DNA from: Sphingomonadales bacterium
GTDB taxonomy: Bacteria; Pseudomonadota; Alphaproteobacteria; Sphingomonadales; Sphingomonadaceae
Reading direction: 5' to 3'
DNA length: 64,000 nt
Assembly (NCBI GenBank): GCA_027490095.1
Contig: JAIXYT010000008.1
Location: forward strand, 36,862-100,861
The translations under genes were made by a program, and so were the position numbers. This document shows, piece after piece, positions 26,981 through 33,664 of the stretch (position 1 is its first letter; every line of letters begins with the position of its first letter). The notes under the pieces were generated by a model. That model saw nothing but the letters and a program-made list of their open reading frames with translations. It was not told the origin of the DNA and did no database searches.

Positions 26981-26996
26981 ATTATATCGATATCGA
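26981..26996 (-). promoter_or_regulatory. Promoter with palindromic operator, site B
   Basis: On the minus strand the core TCGATATCGA (26996-26987) is followed at once by a perfect TATAAT (26986-26981). The SD GGGGAGG begins at the next base and the ATG lies at 26966, so the transcript leader would be only about 8-10 nt unless transcription starts unusually close to the -10. A TTGACA lies further upstream (27023-27018) but is too distant for a standard -35. Confidence 0.7.
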
Positions 26997-27054
26997 TGTT
27001 ATTGCCTTGCCGGCTGTTGTCAATTGCGGCGCCCGGGGTGCCGCGCGTGCGGGC

Positions 27055-27080
27055 TTGATTTAGTTCGATATCGATGCAAT
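27055..27080 (+). promoter_or_regulatory. Promoter with palindromic operator, site C
   Basis: The core TCGATATCGA (27065-27074) is followed at once by TGCAAT (27075-27080) as -10, and TTGATT (27055-27060) may be the -35 with a 14-bp spacer. It faces the TonB receptor gene, with a leader of about 40 nt. Sites B and C lie 78 bp apart centre to centre in the divergent intergenic region, so two bound dimers could co-operate. Confidence 0.6.
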
Positions 27081-27127
27081 TCTGCGCCCAACATCCAGAT
27101 GAACTGGTTTTGGGGGAGTGTCAGCCA

Positions 27128-29431
27128 ATGCGCAAATCGTGGCTCCTGCTGTGTGCAGCCTGTGTTTCGAGTGCAGCCGCAGCCCAGGAGCAGGCGGCAA
27201 TGCCTGCACAGTCGGAGGGCTTCCAGGACATCATCGTGACAGCCCAGCGCCGATCGGAGCGGCTGCAGGAGGTGCCTGTTGCGGTGTCGGCGCTGAACGC
27301 CGCCCAGATCGAGGCCCGCTTCTCGCGCGACCTGCTCGACCTTGGCAGCATTGCCCCGAACCTCATCATCGATCCGATCCTCGGCAACGGGACGGCGGCG
27401 ATCTCCATCCGGGGCATCCAGCTGAACGATGTGGAGAAGAGTTTCGATCCGGCGGTCGGCGTGTTCCTCGACGGCGTCTACCTTGCCTCCACGACCGGGG
27501 CCCTGCTGACGGTGTTCGATGCCGCCTCCATCGAGGTGCTGCGCGGGCCGCAGGGGACGCTGTTCGGCCGCAACACGATCGGCGGCCTGATCAACGTCCG
27601 CCGCAACACGCCGACGGGCGAGCTGGGTGGGCGCGTTTCGCTGACCTACGGCAGCTTCGACCAGTTCGACGTGAAGGGCGTGCTGGACCTGCCGGCGATC
27701 GCCGACGGGGCGATCAAGGCGAAGGTTGCCGCGATCAACCTGAGCGGCGGCGGCTATTTCTGGAACGTCACGCGCAACCAGCGGGAAGGCTGGAACGAAC
27801 TGCTGATGGTGAGCCCGCAAGTCGAGTTCGGGATCAGCGACAGCATGAAGCTGCTGGTGACCTACGACTATATCCGCGACCGGACCCCGACCCGCCCGGT
27901 CACCTCGCTGACCGACACGAACCAGCTGTTCGGCGGTCTGGGCGGGCTTGGCCGGCCGGCGAGCGACGCGGATTTCCACCGCCGGCCGACCACCAGCCTG
28001 TTCCAGGAAGCCTTCCTGACCACCCACTCCATCACCGGGGACTTCGGCTGGAACGTGGGCGAAGGCCACGACATCATTGCGCTGGTGAACTATCGCGACA
28101 CCGACGAGTCCGCGATCCAGGAGTTCGACGGCGTTGCGGCGACGCTGTTCAACACCTTGCGGCCGCAGCAGATCGACCAGTTCTCGGCCGAACTGCGCTA
28201 CCAGGGTGATTTCGGTGCCGTGAAGCTGGTGTCGGGGCTCTATTATTTCGACAGCAGCTACAACAACAACCAGCGCACCTACTTCTTCGGCGGCGAGGTC
28301 GGCGGCACCGATTATCAGCAGAGCGCCAAGAGCTATGCGGTCTTTGCCCAGGCCGACTGGAACATCGTGGGTGGGCTGAGCCTGTCTGTCGGCGGGCGCT
28401 ATCTGCGCGACGAGAAGACGGCGTGCGGCGGCACCGCCACCGGCCCGCGCGATGCGCGCGACTTCGATTCGCCGCTGTCGGTCTCGTACGGGGAATGCAG
28501 CGACGAGCGGCAGAGTTCGGCCGGCTACATCCCGGGTGTCGACGGCACCCAGAGCTGGACGAAGTTCACGCCGCGGATCGGCCTGTCGTACCAGATGGAC
28601 GATGTGCTGCTGTTCGCGAGCTATTCCGAAGGCTTCCGGTCGGGCGGCTTCAACGGGCGCGGCGCAAGCCCTGCCTCGTTCGGGCCCTATGACCCGGAAA
28701 CGGTGGCCAACTGGGAATTCGGCGTGAAGAGCGACTGGCTGGACAACCGCCTGCAGGTGAACCTGTCGGCCTTCTTCATGAAGTATCGCGACAAGCAGGA
28801 AGACGTGGTGTTCCCCGATCCGATCGCCGGCACCGTGACCGTCGTGCAGAATGCGGCCAATGCGACCATCAACGGGTTCGAGGCCGAGGTGCGCGCAATG
28901 CCTGTCGACGGCCTGACCGTCGGCTTCAACTTCGGCTATCTGGATGCGAGCTACGATGCCTGGACCGACCTGGGGCCGATTCTGGACGGGCCGAGCGCGG
29001 GCTCGCTGGGCGTCATCGACAAGTCGGGCTTCGATCTGCGCCGGGCGCCGCAGTTCACCGGGGAAGTGAACTTCGCCTATGAGCATGACCTGGGCAACGA
29101 CCGCTCGCTGCGGTTCAACGCGGACTACAACTTCAAGAGCAGCTATTCGATCGTTGCGAACACGGTCACGATCAACAATCCGAACCCCGGAATCGTGCCC
29201 GACATCGGGCTTCTGAACGGGGCCATCACCTTCAACACGAAGCGGTTCCAGATTTCGGCCTTCGGCCGGAACATCCTGAACGAGAACTATTTCATGCATG
29301 TCCTGGATGTGGGCACCACCTTCGGGCGGACGGCCGCCAGCCCTGCGCCGGTGCCGACCTTCGGCCTCTGGTCGTTCGGCACGATCAACCCGCCTGCCAC
29401 CTACGGCGTGGAAGTGCAGGTAAGGTTCTAG
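27128..29431 (+). CDS. TonB-dependent outer-membrane receptor
   Basis: A 767-residue receptor. A signal peptide (residues 1-21) precedes a TonB box (DIIVTAQRRSER near 36), the plug domain (about 45-160, with SIRGIQLNDVEK and VLRGPQGTLFGRNTIGG) and a 22-strand barrel ending in YGVEVQVRF with the C-terminal Phe expected of such porins. It belongs to the large sphingomonad group of catabolic receptors and should import the cluster's substrate into the periplasm with energy from TonB. ATG 27128 has GGGGGAG upstream. A longer start at 27074 would overlap the promoter and lacks support. Expression is probably controlled at site C. Confidence 0.88.
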   Translation: MRKSWLLLCAACVSSAAAAQEQAAMPAQSEGFQDIIVTAQRRSERLQEVPVAVSALNAAQIEARFSRDLLDLGSIAPNLIIDPILGNGTAAISIRGIQLNDVEKSFDPAVGVFLDGVYLASTTGALLTVFDAASIEVLRGPQGTLFGRNTIGGLINVRRNTPTGELGGRVSLTYGSFDQFDVKGVLDLPAIADGAIKAKVAAINLSGGGYFWNVTRNQREGWNELLMVSPQVEFGISDSMKLLVTYDYIRDRTPTRPVTSLTDTNQLFGGLGGLGRPASDADFHRRPTTSLFQEAFLTTHSITGDFGWNVGEGHDIIALVNYRDTDESAIQEFDGVAATLFNTLRPQQIDQFSAELRYQGDFGAVKLVSGLYYFDSSYNNNQRTYFFGGEVGGTDYQQSAKSYAVFAQADWNIVGGLSLSVGGRYLRDEKTACGGTATGPRDARDFDSPLSVSYGECSDERQSSAGYIPGVDGTQSWTKFTPRIGLSYQMDDVLLFASYSEGFRSGGFNGRGASPASFGPYDPETVANWEFGVKSDWLDNRLQVNLSAFFMKYRDKQEDVVFPDPIAGTVTVVQNAANATINGFEAEVRAMPVDGLTVGFNFGYLDASYDAWTDLGPILDGPSAGSLGVIDKSGFDLRRAPQFTGEVNFAYEHDLGNDRSLRFNADYNFKSSYSIVANTVTINNPNPGIVPDIGLLNGAITFNTKRFQISAFGRNILNENYFMHVLDVGTTFGRTAASPAPVPTFGLWSFGTINPPATYGVEVQVRF

Positions 29432-29444
29432 GCGACACGGGTGC

Positions 29445-29468
29445 GGGGGGTGGCCTTTTTCACCCCCC
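29445..29468. terminator. GC-rich hairpin between the TonB receptor and virB11
   Basis: GGGGGGTG (29445-29452), loop GCCTTTTT, CACCCCCC (29461-29468). It lies between convergent genes. The T run sits in the loop and not after the stem, so it is an atypical intrinsic terminator at best. Confidence 0.45.
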
Positions 29469-29530
29469 CCATTGCCCCTGCGGTGATGCCCATGGGCTGA
29501 CCGCCCTTGCCGGCTGCGGGCGAGGCCGGG

Positions 29531-30544
29531 CTAGCGCAGGCCGGGGGTGAAGGCGATTTCGCTGACCCCGCGGAGCCCTTCGCGCCGGTCGAGCTGGACC
29601 ACGATGTCGATCATCTGGCGGGCGTAGCGCATCGCATCTTCCTGGCGGAGCCCAAGGCCGGCCTGGACGCACATGAGGGCGAGCTGTTCGAAGGCCGACT
29701 GGGCGCTGCTGGCGTGGATGGTCGCGAACGAGCCCGGGTGGCCGGTGTTGATGGCGCGCAGGAAGGTGACCGCCTCGGGGCCGCGGAGTTCGCCGACCAG
29801 CAGCCGGTCGGGGCGGAGGCGGAGCGAGGCGCGCAGCAGATCGTCGATGGTGATCCGGGCCTCGCCCTGGACGCCGTGGACCGCGACGAGGCCGAGCGCA
29901 TTGTCGCGGTCGAGCCGGACTTCGGGCGTGTCCTCGATGACGACGATGCGTTCGTGCTGGGGGACCTCCTTGAGGAGGGCGTTGAGCAGGGTGGTCTTGC
30001 CGGACGAGGTGCCGCCCGAGAGCAGGATGGTCTTCTGTTCTGTGACGGCGCGCGTGAGGAAGGCGAGAATGTCGCCTGCGCCCAGCAGGGCGGAGAGTGC
30101 GCGGTCTGCGTCGGTGAGTTCGCCCGGCTTCGAGACGCGCACGTTGGCGAGCGCGCCGGCGGCGGCGTAGTCGGCGAGGCTGAGGTCCTTCAGCACATGC
30201 TTGCGGATGGCGAGCGCGACATGGCCGCGGGTGGCGGGCGGAAGGACGACCTGGACGCGGGCGCCGCCGGGAAGGACGGCGGCGAGAAGCGGGGTTTCGC
30301 GCGAGACGCCCTGGCTGTTCTGGCGGGCGATCTGGAGAGCGAGCCGGCGGAGCAGCGGCTCGTCGAGGGCGGGGAGGAGATGGCGCTCCATGGCGGGCTG
30401 GCCGACGCGTTCGACCCACAGTTCGCCGGGGCGGTTGACGAGGAGTTCGGTGACGTCGGGGTCTGCGAGCCAGCGTTCGAGCGGGGCGAGATAGGTGTGG
30501 AGGTAGATCGCCCCCGGGGCCGGGCCTTCGGCGTTCGTCGCCAT
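29531..30544 (-). CDS. virB11: VirB11 family secretion ATPase
   Basis: A 337-residue hexameric traffic ATPase of the type IV secretion system, at the cytosolic face of the inner membrane. Walker A is GGTSSGKT near residue 170, Walker B and the Asp box are VVIEDTPEV near 195 and LLVGELRGPEA near 240, and the His box is TGHPGSFATIHASS near 257. The start ATG overlaps the virB10 stop by one base. Last gene of the operon. Confidence 0.92.
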   Translation of the reverse strand: MATNAEGPAPGAIYLHTYLAPLERWLADPDVTELLVNRPGELWVERVGQPAMERHLLPALDEPLLRRLALQIARQNSQGVSRETPLLAAVLPGGARVQVVLPPATRGHVALAIRKHVLKDLSLADYAAAGALANVRVSKPGELTDADRALSALLGAGDILAFLTRAVTEQKTILLSGGTSSGKTTLLNALLKEVPQHERIVVIEDTPEVRLDRDNALGLVAVHGVQGEARITIDDLLRASLRLRPDRLLVGELRGPEAVTFLRAINTGHPGSFATIHASSAQSAFEQLALMCVQAGLGLRQEDAMRYARQMIDIVVQLDRREGLRGVSEIAFTPGLR

Positions 30545-31620
30545 CAGCCGACGCCGGAGAAATCGAGGTCGCGGGCGGTGAGGATGCGGATCGGGGTGCC
30601 TTGCGCGACGTTGACGGTGGGGGGAATCGTGATGTTGCGCTGGAGGGCGATGCCGGCGACGCTCTGCGCGTCCTGCGCGGACTGGATGATGACGGCGTCT
30701 GCCCCGCGGGCGAGCGCTGCCGTGCCGGTGTTGATGACCGAGAGCAGGATCGCCGAGCCGAAGCGCTGGAGGAAGTGGTTGTCGACCTTGCCGCCGAGGC
30801 CGGCGCGGCCCAGCGGGTCGGTGACGGGGGACGCGAGCTGGATCGAGACGCCGTCGGGGCGGATGAGCCGCGTCCAGATCACGAAGGCGCGGGACTGGCC
30901 GACGGCGAGGCCCGAGCGATACTGGCCGATGAGGCGGCTGCCGGTCGGGATGAGCACCTGGCGGCCATCGAAGCCGGTGACATCGCGGCTGACAACGGCG
31001 CGCACGAAGCCGGGCAGATCGCTGTTGATCGCGGTTTCGAGGACGCCGGTGATGACCGAGCCCTGGGGCACGACCTGGGTGAGGTTGGTGAGCTGGACCG
31101 CCGTGCTGGGGCGGACGTCGGACTGGGAGACGCGGTCGGCGAACTGCTCCTCGGCCGAGAGGTTCGGGGCGGCGCCCGGGGTGCCCGGGCGCGGCGCGGG
31201 TTCGGCGGCCGGCTTGCTGAGATCGACGACGAGGGCCGGGAGGGTGAGGGTCTGGTCTGCGGTGGGGCCCTGCCGTGGCGGCGCCATCAGCCGGACGGGG
31301 GCCGGCGGCTGGACGAGGACGGGGGGCGGGATGGTCTGCGAGAGGGGCGGGCGGGACGGGACCGGAGCCGCGGGCGGCGGGGCGGGCTCTGCCGGCTGGG
31401 GTTGGACGGGCTGCTGTTGCAGGTCGGCGCGCCCGGCGGAGAGGTTGGCGAAGGTGAGGGCGCCGAGAAGGCCGATCGCGACCAGCCCGGCTGCGAAGCC
31501 GAGGTTGTTGCCGCCCGCGCGCGCGACCGTGGGCCGGGCACGACGGTTGGCCTCGGCCAGCTGGTCGATATCGAGCGCGGTGCGGGGATCCACCTTGCTG
31601 TCGGGGAGGGTGCCCTTCAT
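30544..31620 (-). CDS. virB10: VirB10 family type IV secretion core protein
   Basis: A 358-residue protein that spans the periplasm and links inner and outer membranes. One transmembrane helix lies at about 40-60 (GFAAGLVAIGLLGALTFANL) after a short cytosolic tail. A long proline-rich linker runs from about 70 to 150, followed by the VirB10/TrbI beta-barrel domain (about 165-355: VVPQGSVITGVLETAINSDL, then RQVLIPTGSRLIGQY). The antenna region is followed by IPPTVNVAQGTPIRILTARDLDF, typical of the family end. It overlaps virB9 as ATGA. Confidence 0.92.
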   Translation of the reverse strand: MKGTLPDSKVDPRTALDIDQLAEANRRARPTVARAGGNNLGFAAGLVAIGLLGALTFANLSAGRADLQQQPVQPQPAEPAPPPAAPVPSRPPLSQTIPPPVLVQPPAPVRLMAPPRQGPTADQTLTLPALVVDLSKPAAEPAPRPGTPGAAPNLSAEEQFADRVSQSDVRPSTAVQLTNLTQVVPQGSVITGVLETAINSDLPGFVRAVVSRDVTGFDGRQVLIPTGSRLIGQYRSGLAVGQSRAFVIWTRLIRPDGVSIQLASPVTDPLGRAGLGGKVDNHFLQRFGSAILLSVINTGTAALARGADAVIIQSAQDAQSVAGIALQRNITIPPTVNVAQGTPIRILTARDLDFSGVG

Positions 31621-32414
31621 GAGCGCTTCTTCTTCGAGCCCGGGCGGCGGCGGGGGGCCTCTGCGCCGAGGTCCGGCGGGGCGAAGGCGTCGTTGTAGAG
31701 GCGGGTGACCTCGCGGCCCTGCTTCAGGATGAAGAGGGGGGCGACGCGGTCGACGACGGCGTAGGGCCCGCGGTAGGCGACGTTCACGATGCTTTCGCCC
31801 GCGCCGGGGTCGAGCACGAAGATCGCCGGGCGCGGGGCGCCGTCGGGGAAGCGGAAGTAGGTTGCCTTGCCGTCGTCGAACACCTGGGCGGGCACGTTGA
31901 GATCCGAGCCTTCGAAGCTGTAGGCGCGGTTGAAGGGGCCGGGGCCGAGGACGGGCTGCTCGTCGGCTGCGGCCTTCGCTCCCGCCGGCTGGGGATAGTG
32001 GAAGCGCAGGACGTAGGTGAGGTCGGACGGCCGGGCGTTGGTGCCGTTGAAGGCCGACAGCTCGAAATTGTAGGTCCGCCGGTCGGTGACGATCGACATG
32101 TTGGTGCGGAGCGTCGGGCGGAGCGGCTTGAGGAAGACGAGGTTGCGGCCTTCGTTCGGGGTGATCTGCCAGCCGCTCGCGTCGCCGATGGCGATGGTCT
32201 GCACCCGGTCGTCGGGTTCGAGCTGCACCATGATCTGGTACCCGGTGTGGCCATAGACCCGGTATATGGTATCGGGGCTGTAGACGCGAGTGCGGATGCG
32301 CGGATCGGGCGTGGGGGCTTGCACGATCGGGGTCGCAGCTGTGGTGGGCGCCGGTGCGGGCGCGGGCGTAGCCGCGAGTGCCGCGGCTGCGAGGAGGGCA
32401 AGCGCTGCGGTCAC
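31617..32414 (-). CDS. virB9: VirB9 family type IV secretion outer-core protein
   Basis: A 265-residue secreted protein: signal peptide at about 1-18, a Pro/Ala-rich spacer, and the VirB9/CagX domain from about 45 to 240 (VYSPDTIYRVYGHTGYQIMV, later NVAYRGPYAVVDRVAPLFIL). It forms the outer ring around VirB10. The C-terminus is unusually basic (RRRPGSKKKRS). The start is GTG 32414, which overlaps the virB6 stop as GTGA, leaving no room for a virB8 or virB7 gene in the place they usually hold. Confidence 0.88.
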   Translation of the reverse strand: MTAALALLAAAALAATPAPAPAPTTAATPIVQAPTPDPRIRTRVYSPDTIYRVYGHTGYQIMVQLEPDDRVQTIAIGDASGWQITPNEGRNLVFLKPLRPTLRTNMSIVTDRRTYNFELSAFNGTNARPSDLTYVLRFHYPQPAGAKAAADEQPVLGPGPFNRAYSFEGSDLNVPAQVFDDGKATYFRFPDGAPRPAIFVLDPGAGESIVNVAYRGPYAVVDRVAPLFILKQGREVTRLYNDAFAPPDLGAEAPRRRPGSKKKRS

Positions 32415-33664
32415 AGGGCTTCGCCTGCGCGCAGGGGGCGGATTGCCGAGGGCAGGCCGGCTTGCGGGGTCGACTGGCCGATGCGGCGACCGGGCACCGG
32501 GTCTGCGCTGCCGCTGCCGCCGCCGGATGCGGACGGGATTTCGATCCGGAAGGGGGCGGGCGTGGCGAGCGTGAGGCGAGCCGGGTCGCTGGCGGCTGCG
32601 CGCTCGATCGCGAAGGCGATCTGGTCTGCACGCGGCATGGCAAGCGCGGCGGTGGCACCCGGACGGTCTGCGGGGGCGGCGCCGGCCGGCTGGTCGGCTG
32701 CGCGGCGGAGCTCGATGGTCCAGCCCGATGCGATCATGTGGGCGACGCGCAGCAGGAGGAGTGTGGCGCCTGCGAGCACGATGAGGCCAGCAAAGAGGCC
32801 GAGCGCCTGGAGGGTGGAGAAGCGGCCTTCGGCGGCGTCGGCGACGAGGCGGTCGACGAGCGGCCCGATCAGCAGCAGGGCGCCGGCGGTGGCGAGCACC
32901 GAAAGCAGGGGCACGAGGGCGAGGAAGGCGGAGGCCCGGAGCCAGCCGGTGGCGAGGCCGCGGGTGAAGGCGAACACGCCGAGCAGGATGAAGATGGGGC
33001 CGAGCGCCAGGAGGATTCCGAGCACGATCTTGGCGGCGAGCAGCGGGCCTGCCGCGATGAGGAGCAGGAGGATCGCGCTCCAGTTCAGCATGCGCGGGCC
33101 GGTTGGGCCTTCGGCGCCGAAGGCCCCGGGGCTGGGGACTGCGGGCTGGGCGGCCGGGGCTGGTGGCGCCGGTGCAGCGGCCTGCGCACCTTCCGGCGGC
33201 GGGGCGGCGGCGGGGGGCGGGGGTGCGGTTCGCAGCCGGGTCCAGGCGTCGGACACCTCGACGAGGTCGGCGGCCGCTTCGTCGACGCGCGCCATGAGTT
33301 CGGGGGCGTCGGCTTCGCCTGAGATCCAGCGGGCGGCCTCGGCCGGGCCGTTGGTGAGCAGGTCGTAGACGAGGCGCTGGTAGGTGCCCCAGTTGGTGGC
33401 GAGCGCGAGCACGATGCCGATCGCGATGAGCCGCGGGGCAAGATCGCCGAGCGCGAGGCGGCCGCGGCCGAAGATCAGGCGGAAGCCGATCAGCGCGACA
33501 TAGATGGTGAGCGCGATGGTGATGGCGGTGCCGAACGGGCTGCCGGCGCGGGTGAGGAGGCCGTAGGACTGTTCGACCGCGTTGCCGAGCTGGCAGTCGA
33601 CGAGCTCGAGCATGGTGGAGGCGAGCGCCTCGCTGCCTTCGAAGGAGGGGCAGCGGCCGGTCAT
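32411..33664 (-). CDS. virB6: VirB6/TrbL family inner-membrane channel protein
   Basis: A 417-residue polytopic membrane protein. Hydrophobic segments lie at about 45-65, 75-95, 205-225, 230-250, 260-285 and 300-320. A proline/alanine-rich periplasmic loop occupies about 150-190. The C-terminal 90 residues are soluble and Ala/Pro-rich. VirB6 forms part of the inner-membrane translocation pore. ATG 33664 overlaps the virB4 stop as ATGA. Family assignment rests on topology, position and the N-terminal VirB6/TrbL-like block. Confidence 0.82.
   Translation of the reverse strand: MTGRCPSFEGSEALASTMLELVDCQLGNAVEQSYGLLTRAGSPFGTAITIALTIYVALIGFRLIFGRGRLALGDLAPRLIAIGIVLALATNWGTYQRLVYDLLTNGPAEAARWISGEADAPELMARVDEAAADLVEVSDAWTRLRTAPPPPAAAPPPEGAQAAAPAPPAPAAQPAVPSPGAFGAEGPTGPRMLNWSAILLLLIAAGPLLAAKIVLGILLALGPIFILLGVFAFTRGLATGWLRASAFLALVPLLSVLATAGALLLIGPLVDRLVADAAEGRFSTLQALGLFAGLIVLAGATLLLLRVAHMIASGWTIELRRAADQPAGAAPADRPGATAALAMPRADQIAFAIERAAASDPARLTLATPAPFRIEIPSASGGGSGSADPVPGRRIGQSTPQAGLPSAIRPLRAGEAL

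Noticed and set aside
31560..31580. Another GATATCGA sequence inside virB10
   Set aside because: It has only half of the operator core, lies within coding sequence and is not followed by a -10-like hexamer.
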